This document shows positions 8,233 through 16,570 of a DNA stretch of 35,338 nt, piece by piece; the stretch's first letter is position 1, and every line of letters begins with the position of its first letter. The translations under genes were made by a program, and so were the position numbers. Below the pieces are notes generated by a model. That model was not told the DNA's origin, ran no database searches, and saw nothing but the letters and a program-made list of their open reading frames with translations. Source of the stretch: JBMNUL01 sp050946255 (lineage in GTDB: Bacteria; Actinomycetota; Coriobacteriia; Coriobacteriales; CADBOM01); NCBI GenBank assembly GCA_050946255.1, contig JBMNUL010000008.1:1-35338 (forward strand). Reading direction: 5' to 3'.

Positions 8233-8280
8233 CGGGCGTGGTCAATCTAGGAGTCTATCTAACCTGGTTGTCCACGCCCG
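8233..8280 (+). terminator. Hairpin downstream of ahpC (possible terminator)
   Basis: CGGGCGTGG at 8233-8241 pairs perfectly with CCACGCCCG at 8272-8280, a nine-base stem with a 30-base loop that begins eight bases after the ahpC stop. The following bases are AAAATCC, not a T-run, so termination may be inefficient or the hairpin may protect the mRNA. Confidence 0.4.
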
Positions 8281-8487
8281 AAAATCCGTGACTTCGAGTT
8301 CTTGTCCCCGGCTTCCAGGTCGTTAACGAACTTCATCTCCGTTGATGGCGAAAAATGCGTCCACTGCGGTGCATGCATAGTCGTGTGCTCTTCAGAGGCC
8401 TACTCCTCGCCATGGCTCCCGAGAAGGCAAAGACCGCGCAGGAGACGCCGCCAGATGAACAGGACATGCTCTGATTTGAAAAGCATG
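8263..8487 (+). pseudogene. Probable remnant of a 4Fe-4S ferredoxin-like gene
   Basis: From 8302 the frame encodes SVDGEKCVHCGACIVVCSSEA, a clear 4Fe-4S motif (CxxCxxCxxxC) with its typical lead-in. The frame then turns into an arginine-rich run that is not protein-like. In the neighbouring frame, from the ATG at 8413, sequence resumes plausibly as MAPEKAKTAQ and ends ...EQDML with TGA at 8485-8487. This looks like a frameshift or internal deletion in a former ferredoxin-domain protein. No ribosome-binding site precedes the TTG at 8302, and an in-frame stop sits at 8260-8262. A short functional ferredoxin is unlikely because only one cluster motif and no fold around it remain. The rest of the gap to 8600 is AT-rich with nothing recognised. 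Confidence 0.45.
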
Positions 8488-8600
8488 CGAATTAATGCCA
8501 ATATTAAATATTCAAGAAAAAATTCAGATTTGGAGCACGTATCTTGGGTTCATTCCTCCTGTTTTGCTGCGCTGCTCTAGCTTGAATAGGTGATGGGTAC

Positions 8601-9974
8601 ATGAAAGAAGAAGTATTGAAGGAATTCGCATCGGACTTCGTGGAGAGAAACAGGATCGACCCGAAGCTCTTCGAGGAGTACAACGTCAAGAGGGGTCTCA
8701 GGAACTCTGACGGCACCGGAGTCCTGGTTGGAATCACCAAGGTGAGCAACGTTCACGGATATGTCGTGGACGAGGGCGACAAGATTCCGGACGAGGGAAA
8801 GCTCACGTTACGTGGGCATGACATCAAAGACCTCATCGATGGAATAGTCTCTGGAGGCAGGTTTGGCTTTGTGGAGATCTGCTACCTTCTCCTTCTGGGG
8901 CATCCCCCCAATGCGGAGGAGCGCGAGGTGTTCCGCCAGGCCCTCGACAGCGAGCGCGAGCTTCCGGAAGGCTTTACCGCCGAGCACATCACGATTGCAA
9001 CTTCTCCGGACATCATGAACCTGCTGCAGAGGTCCGTGCTCACCCTGTACTCCTATGACAAATCCGGGACTCCCGATTCGACGAGCCCAGAGCATGAGCT
9101 CGCCGTGGCCATTTCCCTTATTTCCAGGCTTCCGCGGATCATGGTCTTGGGTTACTACGCCAAGCGTGCCCATTTCTATGGGGAGTCGATGATCGTGCAC
9201 CGTTTCGTCCCGGGCCAGTCAACGGCTGAGACGATTCTCTCGATGCTCCATCCAGACCGTTCTTTCACTCATGAGGATGCCGTGATGCTCGACATCATGA
9301 TGATGCTCCATGCCGAGCACGGCGGCGGAAACAACTCCACGTTCACCTGCCGTTCGCTCACCTCGTCTGGAACCGATCCATATTCGGCCTACGCCGGGGC
9401 AATCGGTGCGCTGAAGGGACCGAAGCACGGTGGTGCCAACATCAAGGTCGCGAGGATGTTCGACGATATCAAGGACCACGTCTCCAATTGGGAAGATGAT
9501 GGCCAGATCGTGGACTATCTGAAGAAGATCGTCGCCAAGGAGGCCTTCGATCAGAGCGGTCTGATCTACGGGATGGGCCATGCGGTGTACACGCTGAGCG
9601 ATCCCCGTGCCGAGATTTGCCGCCAACATGCGCGCAAGCTTTCGCAGGGAACCGAATACGAGGGTGAATTCAAGCTGCTCGAGAGCGTGGCTCGCCTTGC
9701 CCCCGATGTGATAGCCAGCGTGCACGGCACGTCCAAGGTCATATGCCCCAACATCGACATGTTCAGCGGACTAGTCTACAAGATGATCGGCATTCCCGAG
9801 GATCTCTACACCCCGCTGTTTGCCTGCTCGAGGATGGCAGGTTGGGCTGCTCACCGTTTCGAGGAGCTGGTCTCTGGCGGAAGGATCATGAGGCCTGCAT
9901 ACAAGTCGGCTCTCACTGAACCAGAGCTCCCGCTTTTCCAGGATGGATTTGACATCGGACTTCAGGTTCCATAA
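8601..9974 (+). CDS. gltA: Citrate synthase (citrate/2-methylcitrate synthase family)
   Basis: The 457-residue protein carries the family's catalytic triad in context: His276 in GPKHGGANIKV, His327 in GMGHAVYTLSDPRA and Asp386 in CPNIDMFSGLVYKMIGIP. It condenses oxaloacetate with acetyl-CoA (or possibly propionyl-CoA). The N-terminal 60 residues are longer than in minimal bacterial enzymes, a form common in Firmicutes and Actinobacteria. No aconitase or isocitrate dehydrogenase gene is adjacent, so its pathway, probably glutamate synthesis in an anaerobe, is an inference. A modest ribosome site (AGGTGATG) lies before the ATG. Citrate and methylcitrate synthases cannot be separated from sequence by eye. 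Confidence 0.92.
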   Translation: MKEEVLKEFASDFVERNRIDPKLFEEYNVKRGLRNSDGTGVLVGITKVSNVHGYVVDEGDKIPDEGKLTLRGHDIKDLIDGIVSGGRFGFVEICYLLLLGHPPNAEEREVFRQALDSERELPEGFTAEHITIATSPDIMNLLQRSVLTLYSYDKSGTPDSTSPEHELAVAISLISRLPRIMVLGYYAKRAHFYGESMIVHRFVPGQSTAETILSMLHPDRSFTHEDAVMLDIMMMLHAEHGGGNNSTFTCRSLTSSGTDPYSAYAGAIGALKGPKHGGANIKVARMFDDIKDHVSNWEDDGQIVDYLKKIVAKEAFDQSGLIYGMGHAVYTLSDPRAEICRQHARKLSQGTEYEGEFKLLESVARLAPDVIASVHGTSKVICPNIDMFSGLVYKMIGIPEDLYTPLFACSRMAGWAAHRFEELVSGGRIMRPAYKSALTEPELPLFQDGFDIGLQVP

Positions 9975-10307
9975 ACGCAGCATTTTCCAACGTGTTTTCC
10001 AACATGTTATCGCCCCCGTTTTCGCCTCTGTGCATTTCGGGGGCGAAAATGTGTCATTCACCTTCTGGAAAGAGTACAGATTTTGTTATGTATGTGTGAG
10101 TTTTGTGCTGGTATCGTCAAGCGCATGTCAACAATGAGATAATCAAAACAGAAATTGGCGACTGGCTGTGCCAATGTCTTTGACCTGTTTTGGAATTTGG
10201 AAACGCGGCTGTCGCTTTGGGATTTGAAAACCACCAGCGCGTCGCCATACAGCGTGTTTGCGACATTGCGAGCCGGGTTTTCTGGAATGGATGACTAAAG
10301 GAAGAAA
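9975..10307. other. Intergenic gap after citrate synthase, with a hairpin
   Basis: TCGCCCCCG at 10010-10018 pairs with CGGGGGCGA at 10038-10046, a nine-base stem and likely the end of the citrate synthase transcript, though no T-run follows. Just upstream, TTTTCCAACGTG and TTTTCCAACATG form a short direct repeat. The rest is AT-rich with no gene; the promoter for the next small gene should be here but none is clear. Confidence 0.4.
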
Positions 10308-10664
10308 ATGGGATTCTTTGGATTTCTAGGCTCGATGATAATGGGAATACTCTTCTTTGGCGTGTTCATCGTCATTCTGATAGTTTCCTTTTTCGTCTCC
10401 AGCTTTCAAAAGAGAAGGGATTCCAGGAGGAACAACTACGCGAACAACAATCGCGGCTACTCCACGGGTTCTTCCACAGATAGGTACGCATACACCAAGG
10501 ACAACAAGTCGAAATGGAAGAGGCCGGGCAAGAGATACAATGGCCCGACTGCCAAGCGCACTTATACCAACACCAACAATAAATCCTCGCAGTCTTCCAA
10601 CAACGATGTTGTCGAGATCCCAATTCTCGAGGTAACCGACGTCACGGAGAATTCCAGCAAATAG
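10308..10664 (+). CDS. Small membrane-anchored protein of unknown function
   Basis: I do not recognise a family. The 118-residue protein has one strong N-terminal hydrophobic stretch of about 32 residues rich in Phe, Ile, Leu and Gly, enough for a membrane segment, followed by a basic FQKRRDSRRN boundary, which suggests a cytoplasmic C-terminus. The rest is low-complexity, rich in Asn, Ser, Thr, Lys and Tyr, probably disordered, ending with an acidic EIPILEVTDVTENSSK. The start is good: AAAGGAAG lies just before the ATG. It stands alone, with long gaps on both sides, and its AT-rich codon use differs from its neighbours, which may mean a recent or fast-evolving gene. Confidence 0.7.
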   Translation: MGFFGFLGSMIMGILFFGVFIVILIVSFFVSSFQKRRDSRRNNYANNNRGYSTGSSTDRYAYTKDNKSKWKRPGKRYNGPTAKRTYTNTNNKSSQSSNNDVVEIPILEVTDVTENSSK

Positions 10665-10675
10665 CCGGCTTTGGG

Positions 10676-10867
10676 TTGGAAACAGCGGGTTTGACCAGGT
10701 TGCAACAAGCTGGTTGGTTCATACGGGAAACAGCAAGATGGCCTAGGTTGCAAACAGCAGGTTGGTTCATGCGGGAAACAGCAAGATGGCCTAGGTTGCA
10801 AACAGCAGGTTGGTTCATGCGGGAAACAGCAAGATGGCCTAGGTTGCAAACAGCAGGTTGGTTCATG
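10676..10867. repeat. Four tandem copies of a 48-bp repeat
   Basis: Copies run 10676-10723, 10724-10771, 10772-10819 and 10820-10867. Copies 2-4 are practically identical; copy 1 is diverged. Each contains CCTAGGTTGCAAACAGCAGG and GGTTGGTTCATGCGGGAAAC-like blocks (copy 1 less so). Because 48 is a multiple of three, several frames on both strands stay open through it, but none has a convincing start or ribosome site, so I treat it as non-coding. It sits between the small membrane-protein gene and lepA. Confidence 0.9.
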
Positions 10868-11013
10868 CGGGAACGAACTCGAACCATCAACTCGCGAGGC
10901 TGACCGCCGTAGGGCCTTTTTCGATGACTTAACCAGACGAGATATGAACTCAAGCCATCAACTCGCCGCCCCAATGATTCAAAACGCAGCTGCAATGGAC
11001 TAATATTTTGAGC
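10868..11013. other. lepA upstream region with a second direct repeat
   Basis: GAACTCGAACCATCAACTCG (10874) recurs as GAACTCAAGCCATCAACTCG (10947), a 73-base-spaced pair. Between them GAGGC and GGCCT followed by TTTTT (to about 10921) could form a weak terminator. The lepA promoter should be here but no clear -35/-10 pair is visible. Confidence 0.4.
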
Positions 11014-12816
11014 ATGGATCCCAAGTACATAAGAAATTTCTCAATCATTGCGCATATCGACCACGGCAAGTCGACTCTCAGCGACCGCATCCTGCAATAT
11101 ACCGGGACGATTGCGGAAAGAGACATGGTCGACCAGGTGCTCGACAACATGGACATCGAGCGCGAGCGTGGCATCACGATCAAATCTCAGCCGGTCCGCA
11201 TTCTCTATGAGGCCGACGATGGAAACACGTACCATCTCAACTTGATCGACACACCGGGTCATGTCGACTTCTCCTACGAGGTTTCGCGTTCGCTCGCCGC
11301 ATGCGAGGGAGCGGTGCTGGTAGTCGATGCCACTCAGGGCGTGCAGGCTCAGACCGTTGCCAATGCCACCTTGGCGGTCAACGCAAACTTGGAGGTCGTG
11401 CCCCTGATCAACAAGATCGACCTTCCCGCCGCCGACCCGGAGAGGGTCCGCGCGGAGATAGAGGATGGCCTTGCCATCCCGGCCGACGATGCGATCCTGG
11501 CCTCCGCCAAGACGGGCGAGGGGGTGCACGAGCTGCTCGAGGCGATAGTGAACAGGATTCCTGCCCCCAAGGGCGATCCCGACGCTCCTCTCAAGGCGCT
11601 CATCTTCGATTCCTATTTCGATTCCTACCGAGGTGTCGTTGCCCTCGTGCGAATCATCGATGGCTCCGTCAGGAAGGGCCAGCAGATAAAGATGATGGCA
11701 GTTGGCTCCCAGGCGCAGGTCGAGGAAGTTGGCGTGAGGCATCCGGATGAGGTTCCTGTCGAGAGCCTGGGCGTGGGCGAGGTGGGATATCTCGTCACGG
11801 GGCTCAAGGACCCATCGCTTGTGAAGGTCGGCGATACGGTGACGCTCGCCCGCGGTGGGGCAACGGAACCGCTGGAGGGATACCGCGAGGTGAAGCCCAT
11901 GGTGTTCGCGGGCTTCTATCCAATAGACGGCGACCAGTACACCGCCATGCGCGATGCTCTCGACAAGCTGTCTCTAAACGATGCCGCGATGGTCTACGAG
12001 CCCGAGAGCTCACATGCCCTGGGCTTCGGGTTCCGAGTTGGTTTCCTCGGGCTCCTGCACATGGAGGTAGTGAAGGAGAGGTTGGAGCGCGAGTTCGACC
12101 TCGACCTCATCGCCACCGCTCCCAGCGTGGAGTACAAAGTGTTCCTAAAGAGCGGCGAGGTGGAGATGATCCACTCTCCGAAGGATTATCCCGATGCAGC
12201 TACCATCGACCACATAGAGGAGCCATACCTCAACGCATCTGTGCTCGTCCCGCCGGATTTCGTTGGAGCGGTCATGGAGGTTTCCGTCGATCACCGCGCC
12301 TCGATGACCGACATGCAATATCTCTCCCAGAACACCGTGGAGATAAAGATCTCGATACCCCTGGCCGAGTTGATAATGGACTTCTTCGACAAGCTCAAGA
12401 GCCGCACCAAGGGCTATGCCACTCTCGACTACGAGTTCAGTGGCTACAAGCCTTCTGACCTCGTGAAACTCGAGATTCTGATTTCGGGCAAGCCCGTGGA
12501 TGCCCTCTCGTTCATCATCCACAAGGACAAGGCATATGCCCGTGGGAGCGCGCTCACCCGAAAGCTCAAGGAGGTAATTCCCCAGCAGCTCTACGAGGTG
12601 CCAATACAGGCGGCCATCGGAGGCCGTGTGATCGCTCGCACCAATGTGAAGGCCCGCCGCAAGGACGTGCTGGCCAAGTGCTACGGCGGCGACATCTCCA
12701 GAAAGCGCAAGCTGCTCGAGAAGCAGAAGGCCGGCAAGAAGCGCATGAAGGCAATCGGGAACGTGGAGATTCCGCAAGAGGCCTTCATGGCGATACTCGA
12801 GGTCGACGACGAGTGA
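11014..12816 (+). CDS. lepA: Elongation factor 4 (LepA), ribosome-associated GTPase
   Basis: The 600-residue protein starts MDPKYIRNFSIIAHIDHGKS, as in E. coli LepA (599 residues). The GTPase motifs are all present: G1 AHIDHGKST, G3 DTPGHVDF and G4 NKIDLP. The LepA-specific C-terminal domain is seen in GGRVIARTNVKARRKDVLAKCYGGDISRKRKLLEKQ in shorter pieces near the end. EF4 acts on stalled or mistranslocated ribosomes. The ATG at 11014 matches the family start; a TTG at 11008 would add two residues. No obvious Shine-Dalgarno is present. The stop overlaps the GTG of the next gene. Confidence 0.96.
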   Translation: MDPKYIRNFSIIAHIDHGKSTLSDRILQYTGTIAERDMVDQVLDNMDIERERGITIKSQPVRILYEADDGNTYHLNLIDTPGHVDFSYEVSRSLAACEGAVLVVDATQGVQAQTVANATLAVNANLEVVPLINKIDLPAADPERVRAEIEDGLAIPADDAILASAKTGEGVHELLEAIVNRIPAPKGDPDAPLKALIFDSYFDSYRGVVALVRIIDGSVRKGQQIKMMAVGSQAQVEEVGVRHPDEVPVESLGVGEVGYLVTGLKDPSLVKVGDTVTLARGGATEPLEGYREVKPMVFAGFYPIDGDQYTAMRDALDKLSLNDAAMVYEPESSHALGFGFRVGFLGLLHMEVVKERLEREFDLDLIATAPSVEYKVFLKSGEVEMIHSPKDYPDAATIDHIEEPYLNASVLVPPDFVGAVMEVSVDHRASMTDMQYLSQNTVEIKISIPLAELIMDFFDKLKSRTKGYATLDYEFSGYKPSDLVKLEILISGKPVDALSFIIHKDKAYARGSALTRKLKEVIPQQLYEVPIQAAIGGRVIARTNVKARRKDVLAKCYGGDISRKRKLLEKQKAGKKRMKAIGNVEIPQEAFMAILEVDDE

Positions 12817-13853
12817 GCCGGTCCGATGGTGCGTCGAGGATGCGTGCCCTCATAGATGAGAACCCGTTTTTCCTAGCGCCCATGGCGGGATGGACCGATG
12901 TGGTGTACCGCTCCATATGCAAGGAGATGGGGGCGGGGCTGACCTACACCGAGATGGTATCGGCGCAAGGGTTGGCGCACGGGAGTTCGAAAACCGCCGA
13001 ATATCTTGAGATTTCAGAAGTCGAGGGCCATGCGGTCGTGCAGCTTTTCGGGGCAGAGCCCAAGGTCATGGCAGAGCAGGCCCCTCGCGTTTGCGATGAG
13101 CTCGGGGAGAAGGTCGCTGCAATCGATATCAACATGGGTTGTCCCGCACGAAAGGTCGTGAGGAAGGGAGAGGGATCCGCGCTGATGCGAACTCCCAAAC
13201 TTGCCGCCAGCATCGTCTCCGAGATGGTCGAAACCGCATCTGTCCCCATCACCGTGAAGTTCCGCCGTGGATACGAGCATGGCGTAGAGACCGCTCCTGA
13301 CTTCGCCAAGGAAATGGAGCAGGCTGGCGCAGCGGCAATTTGCATTCATGGAAGGTATGCTACCGACCTCTACCACGGGAAGAGCGACTGGGGCGTGGTG
13401 AAGCGCGTCAAGGATTCAGTCGAGATTCCCGTCATCGCCAGCGGGGACCTTTTCAGCGCCGAGGATGTGCTCGACTGCATTGCGCAAACCGGCTCAGATG
13501 CCGTGATGATCGCTCGCGGCGCCCAGGGAAACCCATGGATTTTCCAGCAGGTTCACGAGCTGGTGGAGCATCGTCTGGCAGGCGATACAGAGTGGAGGCC
13601 AAAACCGGTTGGTCTTGCCGAACGGTTGCAGATGATGCGCCGACATGTGAGGATGCTCGCAGAGGTCGACCCTCACGCCGTGGTCAAGATGCGCACGTTC
13701 TTCTCCCCCTATTTCAAGGGAATGCCGCAGGCTTCGCGCTTCAGGGGAGAGGTGATGAGCTGCGAGACGCTTGACGACTTTGAGAAATTCTTCGACCGGA
13801 TTTGGCAAGAGGCTTCCGCACACGGGTTGGGAGATGTCTCTCCCCACGTGTAG
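12813..13853 (+). CDS. dus: tRNA-dihydrouridine synthase (DusB-like), C-terminal tail cut by an amber codon
   Basis: The protein has the flavin-binding Dus fold: FFLAPMAGWTDVVYR at the N-terminus, the catalytic cysteine in NMGCPARKVVRKGEGSALM (Cys110 from the GTG start), and DAVMIARGAQGNPWIF for phosphate binding. It reduces uridine in the tRNA D-loop. The GTG at 12813 overlaps the lepA stop (GTGA) with GAGG ten bases upstream; an ATG at 12840 gives 337 instead of 346 residues. The TAG at 13851-13853 interrupts a frame that stays open to a TGA at 14040-14042, and the bases after it encode imperfect repeats of the codons just before it. The catalytic domain is intact, so function is probably kept. 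Confidence 0.9.
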   Translation: MSRSDGASRMRALIDENPFFLAPMAGWTDVVYRSICKEMGAGLTYTEMVSAQGLAHGSSKTAEYLEISEVEGHAVVQLFGAEPKVMAEQAPRVCDELGEKVAAIDINMGCPARKVVRKGEGSALMRTPKLAASIVSEMVETASVPITVKFRRGYEHGVETAPDFAKEMEQAGAAAICIHGRYATDLYHGKSDWGVVKRVKDSVEIPVIASGDLFSAEDVLDCIAQTGSDAVMIARGAQGNPWIFQQVHELVEHRLAGDTEWRPKPVGLAERLQMMRRHVRMLAEVDPHAVVKMRTFFSPYFKGMPQASRFRGEVMSCETLDDFEKFFDRIWQEASAHGLGDVSPHV

Positions 13854-14042
13854 GGCGCGGCACATGCTGCCGAGGAATCAGAGCGCGGACCGGAAGAGGA
13901 TTCTCCCCACGTGCAGGGCGAGTCGCAGGCTGCCGAGGTCTCAGAACATGGCACGTCACGTGCAGCTGATACCCACGTGCAGGGCGCGGAACAAGCTGCC
14001 GAGGGCTCAGAGTGCGAACCGGAAGAGGGCGAAGGAAAATGA
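13842..14042 (+). repeat. Degenerate 63/66-bp repeats encoding a lost acidic tail of Dus
   Basis: CACGTG-centred units begin at 13845, 13908 and 13974, spacings of 63 and 66 bases, both multiples of three. In the dus frame they read PHV(stop)GAAHAAEESE, PHVQGESQAAEVSE and THVQGAEQAAEGSE, followed by EPEEGEGK and TGA. The first unit has TAG where the other two have CAG. The frame's TGA overlaps the hemW ATG as ATGA (14039-14042). Confidence 0.88.
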
Positions 14043-15334
14043 GAGATTCATTCAAGTCGCTATATCTGCATGTCCCTTTTTGTGTGAGACGTTGCGCCTA
14101 CTGTGACTTTCAGACTTCGGCTGTTCCTGTCGACGATCCAGCTATCGATTCCTGGCTGTCCAACATGGGGGAATCGCTCGGCAAAGCTTCTTCTGCTGGG
14201 ATGCTCGACGGCGTCGAAACCATCTACATTGGAGGCGGGACGCCTTCTTATCTCGGAGAAGAACGACTCGCCACGCTGCTGCACGAGATTTCCGAGGCCT
14301 TGGATTTGAAGTCGTTGCGGGAGTTCTCCATCGAGGCCAACCCCGATTCCTTCACAGAAGGAGTTGCCGATGTTCTTGAGGAAGGCGGTGTTTCCCGTAT
14401 TTCCCTCGGGTTGCAGAGTTTGGACGATGAGGTCCTGCAGACCCTCGGGCGTGTCCATGATGCCGAGACGGCTCGAAATGCACTCGGACTTGCCTGTTCG
14501 AAGTTTGGGAACGTGTCTGCAGATGTCATCTGTGGCGTAATGGGGCAGAGCGAGGAATCGCTGTCTTCAACGCTTCACGAGGTTGTTTCCGCAGGCGTCT
14601 CCCATGTGAGCATCTATCCTCTAATGGTGGAGGAGGGAACTCCTCTGGCGAAGAAAGTTGAGGAATTCGCGGTTCCTGGCATCGATGAGGGCAAGCAGGC
14701 AGATCACATGGAGCTTGCCGAGCAAGTTCTCGCAGAATCCGGATTCCATCGATACGAGGTGGCGAGCTATTGCAAGCCCGACGCATGGAGCAGGCACAAC
14801 GTTTGCTACTGGACCGGGAAACCGTATCTGGGGCTTGGCCCTGGAGCATCCAGCATGATGGGCTCGCGGGATTTGCGAGAGGTGCTCTCGAGCGGTGCTC
14901 TCGACGTCTGGAACCCACGTGTTCAGCAGGCCGTCACCAAAGCCTCTTTTGAATGCGAATCCTGGGATTGCGACCCGGTGCGTGCCAGGGTCTCACTATC
15001 TCTCGAAGACTGCGATGTGGAGCTGCTGAGCGCCAGGGAATCTGCCTGCGAGGACGCGATGCTCTCGATGAGGATGAGCATCGGCATGGGCGCTGGGGAC
15101 TTCAAGCGATTCGCCGCCGAGGCGCCCTCTCTGGAATCGGCTGCGCAAAAAGTGGTCGATGAGGGGTTGGCAGAGTGGCTTGCCCCGGAACAGATCGAGG
15201 CTGCGGGGAAAATCGATACCAGCATCCTGGAGGCCACTTGCGACATGAGCGAGGACAGGCTCGTTCCCACCCACCGCGGTTGGCTCATGGGCAACGAACT
15301 GTACGGGGAATTCTGGGCCTGCGCATCCGATTAG
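14039..15334 (+). CDS. hemW: Heme chaperone HemW (radical SAM, HemN-like)
   Basis: The 431-residue protein begins MRDSFKSLYLHVPFC, with the radical SAM cysteines Cys15, Cys19 and Cys22 in CVRRCAYCDF. HemW has Phe at the position where true HemN oxidases have a fourth cysteine, and Phe24 here supports HemW. Further family marks are YIGGGTPSYL, SIEANPDSF and the GVSRISLGLQSLDDEVLQ segment. It is thought to bind and deliver heme rather than make it. The ATG overlaps the TGA of the interrupted dus frame, a coupled arrangement that would need the dus tail to be translated. Upstream in-frame starts would fall within the dus repeats and are unlikely. Confidence 0.93.
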   Translation: MRDSFKSLYLHVPFCVRRCAYCDFQTSAVPVDDPAIDSWLSNMGESLGKASSAGMLDGVETIYIGGGTPSYLGEERLATLLHEISEALDLKSLREFSIEANPDSFTEGVADVLEEGGVSRISLGLQSLDDEVLQTLGRVHDAETARNALGLACSKFGNVSADVICGVMGQSEESLSSTLHEVVSAGVSHVSIYPLMVEEGTPLAKKVEEFAVPGIDEGKQADHMELAEQVLAESGFHRYEVASYCKPDAWSRHNVCYWTGKPYLGLGPGASSMMGSRDLREVLSSGALDVWNPRVQQAVTKASFECESWDCDPVRARVSLSLEDCDVELLSARESACEDAMLSMRMSIGMGAGDFKRFAAEAPSLESAAQKVVDEGLAEWLAPEQIEAAGKIDTSILEATCDMSEDRLVPTHRGWLMGNELYGEFWACASD

Positions 15335-15383
15335 CCGCTCGTGCAATATCATCCCGCGCTTGTAAAGCGATAGGCTCAGAGAA

Positions 15384-15410
15384 TTAGCACTCTAACCCTT
15401 AAGCTGCTAA
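15384..15410 (+). promoter_or_regulatory. Degenerate CIRCE operator upstream of hrcA
   Basis: The left half is the exact consensus TTAGCACTC (15384-15392), followed by a nine-base spacer and the right half AGCTGCTAA (15402-15410), which keeps six of nine consensus bases (TGCTAA). The TTAGCA/TGCTAA arms are perfectly inverted. It lies about 100 bases upstream of hrcA, where HrcA binds to repress its own operon, released on heat stress. Confidence 0.75.
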
Positions 15411-15512
15411 ACTGACTGTCATATGGGGTAAATCGAGCCCGTGCTCATCATTTTCCCTTTGCGGGGCCGCCAATAAACAGGTCCTGCAGTTCACAAATGC
15501 AAGGAGGTTGAG

Positions 15513-16556
15513 ATGCTGAGCGAGAGAAGAAGGAAAGTCCTCAACGCTCTGATAGAGGAATATATCTCGACCGCTGCGCCTGTAAGCTCGCGTGCTATCG
15601 TTGGAAACCACAGCTTGGGCGTCAGCTCGGCCACGGTTCGCAACGAGTTGTACGTTCTGGAGGAGGACGGCTATGTCAAGTCGCCGCATGTATCTTCCGG
15701 GAGGATTCCCACGGATGCGGGCTATAGAACCTTTGTGGACGAACTGTTGGAGAACATTCCCGAGGACAGCGAGGAGCAGACAGTGGCCGACCAATCGGTT
15801 GCCGAAGACCTTCGTGCGAGTGCCGACGAGCTCGATGAGCTCCTGAAGCGCACCAGCAAGGTCCTGAACAAGTTCACCGATTGTCTTGCGGTGGTCATGG
15901 CTCCCAGGGTCACGAAGATCGCCCTCAAGCAGATTGCGCTGGTCCAGATGGATTCGCGCCACGTGATCGTTGTTGTTGCCATCAAAGATGGCCGTGTGGT
16001 GAACAAGGTGGTCGAGCTCGAGCATGATCACTCTTCCGAGGAGATCCATGCCCTGGAGATGATGCTCAACGAGGAGTACGACATCAAGGGCAGGTTCGAT
16101 CCCCTGACCGATTCCAAGGCACACACTGCTGTCCGCGATGTCCACGTGAACATGAGGGGAGAGCTCGACAAGCTGATCTCCAGCATCGACGATTGCCTTG
16201 TGGAAGAAGAGCGCGAGCGCGTGCACCTCAATGGAATAGACGACCTGCTCTCTCAACCGGAGATGCAGAACATGGCTCTCACAATGGGCTTTGCAAGATT
16301 GTTCGAAGACGACCTCATGATGTTCCGTCTGCTCGGAGATCTTCTCGCAAGCAAGGGCATCAGCGTCCGCATTGGGCACGAGAACGCTGACGAGGCGCTC
16401 TCTGACGTATCGGTAGTGGCCTCTAGCTATGGGGATGATGATGGTGAGGGTATAGTTGCCATAGTCGGCCCAACGCGAATGGACTACGAGAGGGTCATCG
16501 AAGCCGTGCGGCACGTTTCCGGTTTCCTGAGCGAGACCATGAGGGACAAGGACTGA
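15513..16556 (+). CDS. hrcA: Heat-inducible transcriptional repressor HrcA
   Basis: The 347-residue protein opens MLSERRRKVLNALIEEYIS with a winged-helix domain and the family motifs APVSSRAIV, SSATVRNELYVLEEDGYV and SSGRIPTDAGYRTFVD (about residues 20-75), followed by the GAF-like dimer region. HrcA represses chaperone genes through CIRCE sites and senses folding load through GroEL. A strong AAGGAGG precedes the ATG by six bases, and a CIRCE-like site lies upstream, so autoregulation of hrcA-dnaJ and possibly the genes downstream is expected. dnaJ follows 14 bases later; grpE and dnaK are not in the window. Confidence 0.95.
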   Translation: MLSERRRKVLNALIEEYISTAAPVSSRAIVGNHSLGVSSATVRNELYVLEEDGYVKSPHVSSGRIPTDAGYRTFVDELLENIPEDSEEQTVADQSVAEDLRASADELDELLKRTSKVLNKFTDCLAVVMAPRVTKIALKQIALVQMDSRHVIVVVAIKDGRVVNKVVELEHDHSSEEIHALEMMLNEEYDIKGRFDPLTDSKAHTAVRDVHVNMRGELDKLISSIDDCLVEEERERVHLNGIDDLLSQPEMQNMALTMGFARLFEDDLMMFRLLGDLLASKGISVRIGHENADEALSDVSVVASSYGDDDGEGIVAIVGPTRMDYERVIEAVRHVSGFLSETMRDKD

Positions 16557-16570
16557 TTTAGGAGTTCGAA

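Noticed and set aside
10676..10867. CRISPR array
   Set aside because: The 48-bp units abut directly with no unique spacers and no cas genes are present; it is a plain tandem repeat.
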